From Bacteroidaceae bacterium (GTDB lineage Bacteria; Bacteroidota; Bacteroidia; Bacteroidales; Bacteroidaceae): 13,892 bases of DNA. Under the pieces are notes generated by a model. It was not told where the DNA came from. It was given only the letters and a program-made list of their open reading frames with translations, and ran no database searches. Made by a program: the position numbers and the translations under genes. Positions 6,101-13,892 of this stretch are shown in pieces; positions within the stretch are counted from its first letter, which is position 1; each line of letters opens with the position of its first letter. The stretch is taken from the NCBI GenBank assembly GCA_016292545.1, contig JAEDIG010000065.1:1-13892 (forward strand), written 5' to 3'.

Positions 6101-7315
6101 TTAGAAGGCCTCGCCGATGTTGAAGCAGAAGCCGGGGCTGTTGCGGGTGAATCCCACATCGAAGCGGATGTTCACCCGCTTTTTCATCTCCCATCGTGCG
6201 CCCACGCCATAGCTGGGCAGGAAGTGGTTCACGTCGAAGGTCTTGAAGCTGTTGAACACGTTTCCGCCGCCAATCCACACACAGGCGCCCCATCTTCTCC
6301 AGATGTGCTGGCGCAGCTCAATCTGCGTCTCCACGATGCCGTTGTCCATGTAGCGGCCTTCGTAGTAGCCCCGCAGGCGGTTGCCCGCTCCGCTCTTGGC
6401 CAGCATGGTCCAGGGCACCTCACCGCCGGTGGAGGCATAGTTGTAGAGCCCGTGGAGCTCAAAGGCCAGGATGGCACTCTTGTAGGGGCGCACATAGGTG
6501 GTGTAGGTGATGTCGGTGCTGTTGAAGTAGTATTTGTTGAGCAGCTTGGGGTAGAACATCTGCTCAATCTTCAGGAAGTGTCCGCGATAGGCGTTCTGGG
6601 CGAAGTCGCGTGAGTCGAACTGCAGGATCAGGCCGCCTCCGTAGGTGTGGATGTTGCGGTCCTGGAGTCCGTGCTTGCCCACGAGCAGGGTGTCGGAATG
6701 GTCGTCGAACTCATAGGTGCGGCACATCTGCATGTACACCTGCGGCCCCACGTAGAAGTTCCTGGCCACCCGGAAGAGGAAGTTGGGCTTGAACTCCAGC
6801 TTTATCTGGCGGTAGAGGCTTTCGTTGCGGTCGTGGAGCGCACGGTCGTAGCCCAGGCCCCAGAACTTGTTGGGCAGGTAGTAGAAGAAAAGCTGGTAGT
6901 CCCAGCGGTACTTGTCGTGCTTCATGTAGTTGTGCCCTCTGAAACCCACCTGCATCTGTCCCGTGATGCCGATGGCAAACACGGCCGTGGCATCGCTTCT
7001 CTGCAGGGTGGTGTCCGAGCGGTCGTAGCTGTAGAGGCCTGTGAGTCCGCCTGCTATGCCCAGCCCGCTGGTGGAGTTGAAGAACGGTCCGCCCAGGATG
7101 GTCCAGTCGAAGGGTTTGTAGCTCTGCTTGTTGGTGTTCTTCAGATACTGTCCCAGCAGATAGAACGGCCTTCTGAAGCCTGTCACCTTTCGCACGGAGT
7201 CGGGCTGCTGTGAAACAGCCTCCTGCACGGAGTCGGCTGCGGCACTGGCGGCTCTTGCGCCCGCAGGGGCTGCAAACATGCATGCGATAAAAAATATGGC
7301 CAACGGATATTTCAC
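6101..7315 (-). CDS. BamA/TamA-like outer-membrane beta-barrel protein (surface antigen D15 type), no POTRA
   Basis: A 404-residue outer-membrane barrel that starts with GTG at 7313-7315; no in-frame ATG lies just upstream, and the signal peptide (MKYPLAIFFIACMFAAPAGA) begins at this codon. After a short periplasmic stretch (residues 25-65, Asp/Gln-rich), the rest alternates aromatic and polar residues as in transmembrane strands and ends in Phe. LRGYYEGRY at 314-322 corresponds to the (V/L)RGY loop-6 motif of the Omp85/Bac_surface_Ag family (PF01103). POTRA domains are absent; barrel-only members of this size are common in Bacteroidales but their cargo or substrate is unknown. It is the first gene of the minus-strand group with the PCMD-like gene and nspC, driven by the promoter at 7360-7367. 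Confidence 0.82.
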   Translation of the reverse strand: MKYPLAIFFIACMFAAPAGARAASAAADSVQEAVSQQPDSVRKVTGFRRPFYLLGQYLKNTNKQSYKPFDWTILGGPFFNSTSGLGIAGGLTGLYSYDRSDTTLQRSDATAVFAIGITGQMQVGFRGHNYMKHDKYRWDYQLFFYYLPNKFWGLGYDRALHDRNESLYRQIKLEFKPNFLFRVARNFYVGPQVYMQMCRTYEFDDHSDTLLVGKHGLQDRNIHTYGGGLILQFDSRDFAQNAYRGHFLKIEQMFYPKLLNKYYFNSTDITYTTYVRPYKSAILAFELHGLYNYASTGGEVPWTMLAKSGAGNRLRGYYEGRYMDNGIVETQIELRQHIWRRWGACVWIGGGNVFNSFKTFDVNHFLPSYGVGARWEMKKRVNIRFDVGFTRNSPGFCFNIGEAF

Positions 7316-7359
7316 TTGTTTCGTAGCGTTGATATTGTTTATATTGTTAATTTCGGCTG

Positions 7360-7367
7360 CAAAGTTA
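7360..7367 (-). promoter_or_regulatory. Minus-strand -7 box for the barrel/PCMD/nspC operon
   Basis: TAACTTTG on the minus strand matches the Bacteroidota -7 consensus TAnnTTTG exactly, followed by CA. It lies 45 bases upstream of the GTG start of the barrel gene. No clear -33 TTTG is seen at the usual distance. The assignment rests on the -7 match, the AT-rich context and position. Confidence 0.6.
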
Positions 7368-7387
7368 CTGATTTTTGTTGGAAATAT

Positions 7388-7418
7388 TTTGCGATTATAA
7401 AACTTTAGCGTATTTTTG
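7388..7418 (+). promoter_or_regulatory. Promoter of fbp
   Basis: TTTG at 7388-7391, exactly 19 bases, then TATTTTTG at 7411-7418: a full match to the Bacteroidota -33/-7 promoter TTTG-N19-TAnnTTTG. Transcription should start near 7424, leaving a leader of about 25 bases before the ATG at 7450. This also rules out the upstream in-frame start at 7375, which would lie upstream of the transcript. Confidence 0.85.
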
Positions 7419-7449
7419 CATAGAAATTACGGTAAAAACAACAGATTTC

Positions 7450-9438
7450 ATGCACAATCCTATACCTGAGCAAGTGGAACGCGACATGCGTCTGCTCCAG
7501 CTGCTGTCGAAGAGCTTCCCCAATGTCGAGCGTGCCAGCTCGGAAATCATCAATCTGGAGGCCATCCAGAACCTTCCCAAGGGGACGGAGCATTTCGTGG
7601 CCGACATCCATGGGGAGCATCGGGCGTTCCTGCATATTCTGCGCAATGCCAGCGGAAACATCCGCCGCAAGGTGAACGAACTGTTTGAGGGCAGTCTGAC
7701 GGAGGAGGAAATCCGCGACCTGTGTACACTCATCTATTATCCTGAACAGAAGCTGGAAATGGTGGAGGCCCAGGAGGCCGACCTCGCGTCGTGGTATGGC
7801 CGCACGCTTTTCCGGCTGGTGCAGGTGTGCCGGAGCGTCACCAGCAAGTACACGCGCTCCAAGGTGCGCAAGGCCCTGCCTGCCCAGTATGCCTACATAA
7901 TAGAGGAACTGCTCCACGAGAACCCTTTCGACGAGGACAAGGACGCCTATTTCGGGCGCATCATAGAGAGCATCGTGCAAACGGGGCAGAGCACCAATTT
8001 CATTGTGGCCATCTGCCAGGTGATCCATGCCCTCAGCATCGACCAGCTCCACATCCTGGGCGACATCTACGACCGGGGCCCCGGTGCACATGTCATCATG
8101 GACTATCTGCTCCATCGCCGGAACTTTGATGTGCAATGGGGCAACCATGACTGCCTGTGGATGGGGGCGGCTGCGGGCAACGACTGCTGCATTGCCACGG
8201 TCCTGCGCCTTTCGCTCCGCTATGGCAACATGGCCACCCTGGAGGACGGCTACGGCATCAACCTGCTGCCCCTGGCCACCTTTGCCCTGGCCACCTATGG
8301 CGACGACCCCTGCACCTGTTTCCAGCCCCATCTGATGGCCGGAGAGGCTGCATCGGTCCATACCGACGTGCGCCTGATGGCCCAGATGCACAAGGCCATC
8401 ACCATCATCCAGTTCAAGCTGGAGCAACGCATGCGGGCGGCTCATCCCGAATGGCGGATGGGCAACCGCGGCACGCTCGACCATGTGGACTTTGCCCGGG
8501 GCGTGTACACCCTCGACGGGCGCGACTATGAGATGCGCGACACGCTTTTCCCCACCGTTGACCCCCTGCATCCGTTCGAACTCTCCGACAAGGAGGCCGA
8601 CCTGGTGGAAAAACTGCGCCACTCCTTCCGTGTGAGCGACAAGCTGCAGAAGCACATCCGCTGCCTCTTCCAGCACGGGTGCATGTACAAAGTGTGCAAC
8701 GGAAACCTCCTTTTCCATGCCTCCATACCCCTCAACGAGGACGGAACCATGAAGAAGGTGGAGCTCCGCGGCAAACGCTATGCGGGCAAGGACCTGATGC
8801 ACCACATCGGCATGATGATGCGCAGCGCCTTCCAGGACGACACGCCTGACGACGAGCGTTCCTATGCCCGCGACTATTTCTGGTATCTGTGGTGCGGCCC
8901 CGACAGCCCGCTTTTCGACAAGGACCGCATGACCACCTTCGAGCGCTATTTCCTCACCGACAAGTCGCTCCATGCCGAGAAGAAGGGCTACTACTACATC
9001 TACCGCGACGACCCGCACATCTGCGAAGCCATCATGGATGCCTTCGGAGTGGAGGGCCAGTATCGCCACATCATCAACGGCCACGTGCCTGTGCATGCCT
9101 CTCAGGGCGAAAACCCCGTGAAGGCCGGCGGCAAGCTGATGGTGATCGACGGCGGCTTTTCGGCTGCCTACCACAAAACCACGGGCATTGCCGGCTACAC
9201 GCTGGTCTACCACAGCCGCGGCTTCCAGCTCATACAGCACGAGCCCTTCCAGAGCACCTCCGAGGCCATCAAGAACGGCACCGACATCAAGTCGAGCACC
9301 CAGATTGTGGAGATGACCGGCCACCGCATGCGTGTGAGGGACACCGACAAGGGACGCTATCTGCAGGGCCAGATTGACGACCTCTACAACCTTCTCTATG
9401 CCTACCGCCACGGCCTCATAGCCGAGCAACAAGAATGA
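7450..9438 (+). CDS. fbp: Fructose-1,6-bisphosphatase, class III
   Basis: A 662-residue class III FBPase (PF06874), the type found in Firmicutes and Bacteroidota, which hydrolyses fructose-1,6-bisphosphate to fructose-6-phosphate in gluconeogenesis in the cytoplasm. It has the calcineurin-like metallophosphatase motifs: DIHGEH (D52, H54), GDIYDRG (204-210), GNHD (231-234), and further on NGHVPV (543-548) followed by a GGKLMVIDGGFS stretch. Length fits the family. I chose the ATG at 7450 because the promoter just upstream ends near 7424 and the protein MHNPIPEQVERDMRLL matches the usual short N terminus. The TGA stop at 9436-9438 is followed by a 61-base AT-rich gap before the large secreted-protein gene. 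It is transcribed divergently from the barrel operon. Confidence 0.95.
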   Translation: MHNPIPEQVERDMRLLQLLSKSFPNVERASSEIINLEAIQNLPKGTEHFVADIHGEHRAFLHILRNASGNIRRKVNELFEGSLTEEEIRDLCTLIYYPEQKLEMVEAQEADLASWYGRTLFRLVQVCRSVTSKYTRSKVRKALPAQYAYIIEELLHENPFDEDKDAYFGRIIESIVQTGQSTNFIVAICQVIHALSIDQLHILGDIYDRGPGAHVIMDYLLHRRNFDVQWGNHDCLWMGAAAGNDCCIATVLRLSLRYGNMATLEDGYGINLLPLATFALATYGDDPCTCFQPHLMAGEAASVHTDVRLMAQMHKAITIIQFKLEQRMRAAHPEWRMGNRGTLDHVDFARGVYTLDGRDYEMRDTLFPTVDPLHPFELSDKEADLVEKLRHSFRVSDKLQKHIRCLFQHGCMYKVCNGNLLFHASIPLNEDGTMKKVELRGKRYAGKDLMHHIGMMMRSAFQDDTPDDERSYARDYFWYLWCGPDSPLFDKDRMTTFERYFLTDKSLHAEKKGYYYIYRDDPHICEAIMDAFGVEGQYRHIINGHVPVHASQGENPVKAGGKLMVIDGGFSAAYHKTTGIAGYTLVYHSRGFQLIQHEPFQSTSEAIKNGTDIKSSTQIVEMTGHRMRVRDTDKGRYLQGQIDDLYNLLYAYRHGLIAEQQE

Positions 9439-9499
9439 TTACCAAATCATTATAAACAATTTATTAAACCCTTTATTTACTAACCCTAAACATTACTGT

Positions 9500-12400
9500 A
9501 TGTCAAAAAAATCAAGACTGAAAGCGTGGCTCTCATTGGCCGTCATGTGGCTGGTGAGCAGCAATGCTTGGGCGCTGGACCAGAAGGAAGGCGTCTATCA
9601 GATTGGCTCTGCCAGCGACCTGGCTGCCTTTGCCGAACTGGTGAATGGCGGTGAGACGGCGGTTGATGCCGTCCTGACGGCCGATATCGACTATTCGGCC
9701 AACACTGGGCTTGTCCACATGGTGGGTACGTCGGAAAACCCCTACGAAGGTACGTTCGACGGCCAGTTCCACCGCATCACCGTGGCCTTCTTCGTAGACG
9801 AGGTGGCCGGTGAAGGCAAGTATGTGGAGGATGCTGCCATCATCCGTGTGGCCAACCGGAAGGCCACCATCAAGAACCTGATTGTGGATGGTACCATCAA
9901 CACCAATCAGAAGTATGCCGCAGGTATCTGTGCCTATGCCGGTGCCTACATCACCCACTGTGCCTCCTACGTGGACATCAGCTCTACCGTAAACGGCGAC
10001 GGCACACATGGCTGCATCGTGGGCCACACCTCCGACGGCGTGCGCCTGGACAACTGTCTGGCTGCAGGCAGCATCAAGGGCAATGTCACCACCAACTGCG
10101 GCGGCATCATGGGATGGGCCGGCAACAAGTGCTCCATCAGCAACTGTCTGCAGATTGCCGACATCGCCCTGCTCAGCCAGGACGGGAGTGCGACCATCGC
10201 CCGCAACGGCGGCAATGTGATTTCTTACAATAACTATTATGTAAGCAATTACGGTGCCAAGGACGAGAAGGCCACTCAGGTAACCGCCGACATGCTGGCC
10301 GACGGCTCGGTGTGCTACATGCTCAATGGCGACCAGACGGTCCTCAGCTGGTGGCAGAAGATCGGCACGGACGAACTGCCCGTGCTGGGCGCCAGCGGTG
10401 CACAGGTGTATGTGGAGGAGGGCACTATTGCCTGTGACGGCAAGGTGACCGACGGCAAGTTTACCAACACGGCCACCCTCAACAGGCCTGCCGCCCACGA
10501 TGATGTGTGTGGTACGTGCCAGACTTGTGGCCACATAGACCCGTACTTTGCCCCCGAGGAGAACGGCTACTACATGCTGGCCAGCGCGCCTCAGCTGAAG
10601 TGGTTCGGCAATCTCATCTCCCAGGGCCAGACCTATGCCAAGGCCAAGCTCACCGAGGATATCGACTTTACGGAGTATGGACAGATTGAGACCACCGGCA
10701 CCTATTTCAACGGTGAGCTGGACGGACAGAACCACCTCCTCACCATCCGCATCGAAAGCGTGCCCGACCAGGACGGTCCGGCTCCCTTCCGTTGCCTGGG
10801 CGGTATTGTACGCAACCTGCGCGTGAGCGGCGACATCAGCGCCTCCACCAAGTATGCAGGCTCCATTGCCGGCCACACCAGCAACGAAGCCCTCCTGGAG
10901 AACTGTTATTCTGACGTGAACATCGTGTCCACCCTTGTGGGCGACGGCACCCACGGTGGTCTTATCGGCGTGGTGGACGGTGTCACCAACATGAACGGCT
11001 GTATGTTTGCAGGAAGCCTCATGAGCCCCGAACTGGTGACCACCAGTTGTGGCGGTCTGGCCGGATGGGCCAATAACACCTTCACAGTGACCAACAGCCT
11101 GCTGATTGGCGACGTGGACGTTTCCGCCGAAAGCAGCTACACCATCTGCCGCAACCCCGGCAATGTAAAATGCAAGAATGTTTTCTATGTGAACGAATTC
11201 GGTGACGTGAACGATGGTGCAGCACCCATCACCCTCGATGAGCTGCAGGGCGGCAAGGGCTGCTATGCGCTTAACGGCGGCGAAATCAAGGCTCCCCACT
11301 GGTTCCAGACCATCGGTTCCGACGAGCTGCCTGTGATGGACAGCAGCCACAAGATTGTGTATGCCACGGGTACGATTACCTGTGACGGTCGCATGGGGGA
11401 CGATTTCACCTACTCCAACACTTACTCGGAGCCCGTTCAGGATGAACACAATTTCGAGAACGGCATCTGCACCGAGTGTGGCGAGGTAGAATACGTGCCC
11501 GAGCAGGACGCCGACGGCTATTACCTGCTTGCCAACGGCAACGACCTGTACTGGCTGGCCACAGCAGTGCAGAACGGTGCCACAGACTTGAAGGCGCGCC
11601 TCACCGCTGATGTGGACATGTCGGAGGCTGAGAGCTTTGCGGGTATCGGCAGTACGGAGAAGCCCTTCAAGGGCCATTTCGACGGACAGAACCACCGCAT
11701 CTCCGGCCTTATGCTGGACGTGGCCAACAATGGCGTGGGCTTCTTCAACTATGTGGCCGCTCCCAGTACCATTGAGAATATGGTGCTCGACGAGAGCTGC
11801 TCCATCAATGGCACTGCTTTTGTGGGTCTGGTGGGTGAAACCCATGGTTCCTACAGTGGCAACGTGGTATTGCGCAACCTGGGCAACGAGGGCGTAGTGA
11901 CAGCCACGGGCGCCAATGCCGGTGGTATTCTGGGATGCTGTATGTCTAGCGCTGCCACCATCGAAATCACCAATTGCTACGTATTCGGCACGGTGAAGGG
12001 CGGCAACGAGAGCGGCATCATCTCCGGCTGGGTAGGAGACGATGCAAAAGTCAACAACACCTGGGCCATAGGCGAGGTTGAAGGTATTCAGGACGGCAGG
12101 AGCTTTGCACGCTTCGGTTCGGTCACCTTCACCAATTGCTTCAGCAGCACCGCGGTTCAGGAAAACGTGGACAGCACATACGTGGATGAAATGCAGGACG
12201 GCCGGCTCGCCTACAAGCTCAATGGCTCCAGCTACAAGTCTCCCAACTGGTACCAGACACTGGGCGACGACCTTCACCCTGTGACCGACAGCACACACGG
12301 TATTGTCTACTACAGCGCTGTGTCAGAGACATACAAGGACGTACACGACGATGATTCGTTTGAGGACTTCAAGACGGACATCGTGGGCCAGGAAGAGACC

Positions 12401-13892
12401 TACTGCGACGAAGTGGTGGCCCAGGCCACCCTTGTGGATGCCTATCGCGCACTGCTGTCCTCCTGCTACGAAGCAGCCGACGTGGCTGAGTTTGCCACCC
12501 TGTGGGAAGGCACGGAGGCTGTGCGCAAGGGCGTACAGGACAGCGAGAAGGCCTACAAGTCCTACTCCGACAGAGTACAGAAAGTGGTTACCTATCTGGA
12601 GGAGCACCTCGACTTCAGCGGTGAGAAACGCGACATTGTCACCGACTATGTGGAAGGCGACGAGGCACCCAGCGAACTCTATCCCAACGGCTGTGCAGGC
12701 TACATCCTGGAGAACTGCCTGCTCAATGCCGAGCAGCTGGCAGCCGAGATTGAATTCCTGAACAAGCTGCTCGAGGATGCTATCCGCGACGGCTTCGAAG
12801 TGGGAGGCGAAGTCACCAACTTCATTGCCAACGCCGACTTCTCCAAGGACAACTTCGAAGGATGGGAAGGCAAGAAGGCCACCGGCTCGGGCGGCAGCAC
12901 CACCACCAGCGTGCGCGGCGGTGAATGCTGGAACAGCACATTCGACATGTACCAGACCCTCACGGGCCTCCAGAACGGTGTGTACGAGCTCTGCATCAAC
13001 GGTGCCACACGTCCCTACAACACCGTCACCAACAACAACTACATCGCTGGCATCTATGCCAACGAGAACTTTGTGTACATGATGGCCGACATTGAGGACA
13101 TGATCAGCTTGGAAAATGCTGTGGACGGCGAGAACTGCAACCTCACCGGCAGCACGCCCGACCTGGCTGTCACCAACGAAGAGGGTGAAACCATCGGCTA
13201 TGTCATGCACGGAGTGATGAGCGTATGTAACGCAGCTGCTGCAGGCCGCTATCAGAACCGCATCCTGGCACACGTCACCGACGGTACGCTGAAGATCGGT
13301 ATCAAGTCGCCCGGCACAGGCCTTGGCAGCGACTGGACAGGCTTTGCCAACATCCGCCTCTTCTACCAGGGCAGCCTGGAGGATGCAGGTGAGGCACTCG
13401 ACAACACACTGGCTGGCCAGGTGGCCCGCGCCAACACGCTCGTCAATGCCGACGGTGAAGGCTATACGCCCAGAGATGACACTTCGTTCGAGGCCATGCC
13501 CAACTTCAGCCAGAGCCTCAAGGACCAGCTTCAGGAAGCCATCAACGCTGTGGGCGAAGCAGCCACTGCAGAGGACAAGTATGCCCTCATCAACCGCTTC
13601 TCCGCTATCTTCCAGGACATCTATCCCAGCAAGGCTGCCTATGTGGCCATGTTCAAGCAGGCAGAGGCCCTCGGCGCTGTCACCAGCGACCTCCTTCAGA
13701 GCGGTCTGATTGACGACGCTACGGCACAGGCCGGCTATGCAGCCACCGAGACTCTGCAGTTGGCTTACACAGACGGTAGCTACAGCACCGAAGAAGCCCA
13801 GAACCTGGATGTGCTGAAGGACTTCAGCTTCATCCCGCAGACTTCAGAAGACGCCCTTCAGCTCAACGATGCCGCCAACCTGCTCTATTATG
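9500..13892 (+). CDS. Giant secreted modular protein with three GLUG-type modules, 3'-truncated
   Basis: Translating from the ATG at 9500 gives 1464 codons with no stop before the window edge. Residues 1-26 form a signal peptide (MSKKSRLKAW, hydrophobic core, NAWA). Three related modules follow, at about 31-330, 356-645 and 673-940. Each opens with GYY/GVY-x-(L/I) plus a helix, has (D/E)(I/V)D strands, a FDGQNHRI-type segment (405-415 and 727-737 clearest), turns of (G)GxxG, and ends in (L)NG...(W)(F/Y)Q-(T/K)-(I/L)G. This is the pattern of GLUG-motif (PF07581) beta-solenoid-like surface proteins. Between modules lie Cys-rich linkers CGTCQTCGH (337-345) and HNFENGICTECGE (650-662). Residues 975-1100 are mainly helical and charged. 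Residues 1105-1292 look like a jelly-roll or carbohydrate-binding fold (NADFSKDNFEGW to GFANIRLFYQG). Residues after 1293 are helical again. Function is unknown; adhesion or glycan binding is a guess. Any C-terminal sorting signal is beyond the window. Confidence 0.88.
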   Translation, partial: MSKKSRLKAWLSLAVMWLVSSNAWALDQKEGVYQIGSASDLAAFAELVNGGETAVDAVLTADIDYSANTGLVHMVGTSENPYEGTFDGQFHRITVAFFVDEVAGEGKYVEDAAIIRVANRKATIKNLIVDGTINTNQKYAAGICAYAGAYITHCASYVDISSTVNGDGTHGCIVGHTSDGVRLDNCLAAGSIKGNVTTNCGGIMGWAGNKCSISNCLQIADIALLSQDGSATIARNGGNVISYNNYYVSNYGAKDEKATQVTADMLADGSVCYMLNGDQTVLSWWQKIGTDELPVLGASGAQVYVEEGTIACDGKVTDGKFTNTATLNRPAAHDDVCGTCQTCGHIDPYFAPEENGYYMLASAPQLKWFGNLISQGQTYAKAKLTEDIDFTEYGQIETTGTYFNGELDGQNHLLTIRIESVPDQDGPAPFRCLGGIVRNLRVSGDISASTKYAGSIAGHTSNEALLENCYSDVNIVSTLVGDGTHGGLIGVVDGVTNMNGCMFAGSLMSPELVTTSCGGLAGWANNTFTVTNSLLIGDVDVSAESSYTICRNPGNVKCKNVFYVNEFGDVNDGAAPITLDELQGGKGCYALNGGEIKAPHWFQTIGSDELPVMDSSHKIVYATGTITCDGRMGDDFTYSNTYSEPVQDEHNFENGICTECGEVEYVPEQDADGYYLLANGNDLYWLATAVQNGATDLKARLTADVDMSEAESFAGIGSTEKPFKGHFDGQNHRISGLMLDVANNGVGFFNYVAAPSTIENMVLDESCSINGTAFVGLVGETHGSYSGNVVLRNLGNEGVVTATGANAGGILGCCMSSAATIEITNCYVFGTVKGGNESGIISGWVGDDAKVNNTWAIGEVEGIQDGRSFARFGSVTFTNCFSSTAVQENVDSTYVDEMQDGRLAYKLNGSSYKSPNWYQTLGDDLHPVTDSTHGIVYYSAVSETYKDVHDDDSFEDFKTDIVGQEETYCDEVVAQATLVDAYRALLSSCYEAADVAEFATLWEGTEAVRKGVQDSEKAYKSYSDRVQKVVTYLEEHLDFSGEKRDIVTDYVEGDEAPSELYPNGCAGYILENCLLNAEQLAAEIEFLNKLLEDAIRDGFEVGGEVTNFIANADFSKDNFEGWEGKKATGSGGSTTTSVRGGECWNSTFDMYQTLTGLQNGVYELCINGATRPYNTVTNNNYIAGIYANENFVYMMADIEDMISLENAVDGENCNLTGSTPDLAVTNEEGETIGYVMHGVMSVCNAAAAGRYQNRILAHVTDGTLKIGIKSPGTGLGSDWTGFANIRLFYQGSLEDAGEALDNTLAGQVARANTLVNADGEGYTPRDDTSFEAMPNFSQSLKDQLQEAINAVGEAATAEDKYALINRFSAIFQDIYPSKAAYVAMFKQAEALGAVTSDLLQSGLIDDATAQAGYAATETLQLAYTDGSYSTEEAQNLDVLKDFSFIPQTSEDALQLNDAANLLYY

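Noticed and set aside
6045..6293. Extension of the PCMD-like gene upstream to 6293
   Set aside because: The extra 83 residues are Arg/Gln/Leu-rich and overlap the end of the barrel gene. The ATG at 6042-6044 starts a normal signal peptide.
7375..7449. Earlier TTG start for fbp
   Set aside because: It lies upstream of the -33/-7 promoter at 7388-7418, so it would not be in the transcript, and it adds no family-like sequence.
7405..9432. A 675-codon open frame on the minus strand
   Set aside because: Codon-aligned shadow of fbp, which is a certain gene with conserved catalytic motifs.
9434..9451. A 7-bp AT-only inverted repeat over the fbp stop codon
   Set aside because: AATGATT/AATCATT with a 4-base loop has little stability and no T run after it, so I do not call it a terminator. 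I also found no good TAnnTTTG box in 9439-9499 for the downstream gene.
9533..12298. A 921-codon open frame on the minus strand
   Set aside because: It is codon-aligned antisense to the large secreted-protein gene. It ends exactly at a sense TCA codon at 9533, it has no signal peptide or family resemblance, and it is rich in His, Val, Ala and Gly as expected of a shadow. The sense frame has a signal peptide and repeated modules.

Overview
This window reads as the chromosome of a member of the Bacteroidota, most likely Bacteroidales and plausibly Prevotellaceae. The evidence is the set of Bacteroidota-type promoters (-7 TAnnTTTG, one with an exact TTTG at -33 and 19-base spacing), a class III fructose-1,6-bisphosphatase, a PCMD-like secreted protein, a barrel-only surface-antigen protein and a very large GLUG-type secreted protein. 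The genus is an inference. Genes are GC-rich at third positions and short spacers are AT-rich. I see no phage, insertion sequence, plasmid or CRISPR signature.

Layout. (1) 1-2863, plus strand: the 3' part of rarA (replication-stress AAA+ ATPase, cut by the window edge), then purT (formate-dependent purine synthesis) and a HAD phosphatase, closely spaced and probably one transcript. (2) 2864-3127: non-coding, with a strong palindrome and, at its right end, a terminator facing the other way. (3) 3128-3888, minus strand: a cluster of five tRNA genes in transcription order Gly(GCC), Leu(CAG), Leu(GAG), Gly(GCC), Leu(CAG). It has a recognisable promoter at 3857-3888 and a terminator at 3076-3116. 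The Gly-Leu(CAG) pair looks segmentally duplicated, and one spacer carries a 52-base tandem repeat built from the 3' tail of tRNA-Gly. (4) 3922-7315, minus strand: a likely three-gene operon of a Bac_surface_Ag-type outer-membrane beta-barrel, a secreted PCMD-like protein and nspC (carboxynorspermidine decarboxylase, spermidine synthesis). (5) 7360-7418: back-to-back divergent promoters. (6) 7450-9438, plus strand: fbp, class III fructose-1,6-bisphosphatase (gluconeogenesis). (7) 9500 to the window end, plus strand: one uninterrupted frame of 1464 codons with no stop before the edge. It has a signal peptide, three homologous GLUG-type modules separated by Cys-rich linkers, then a helical region, a jelly-roll-like region and a second helical region.

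How the parts relate. Regions 1 and 6 are housekeeping metabolism and genome maintenance. Region 3 supplies tRNAs for Gly GGC/GGU and Leu CUG/CUC codons. Regions 4 and 7 are cell-envelope or surface functions, with polyamine synthesis appended to region 4. The most unusual items are the giant modular secreted protein, the tRNA-tail tandem repeat with a terminator inside the tRNA cluster, and the linkage of nspC to two envelope genes. I did not find a clear defence, secretion or biosynthetic system that would count as wholly new.
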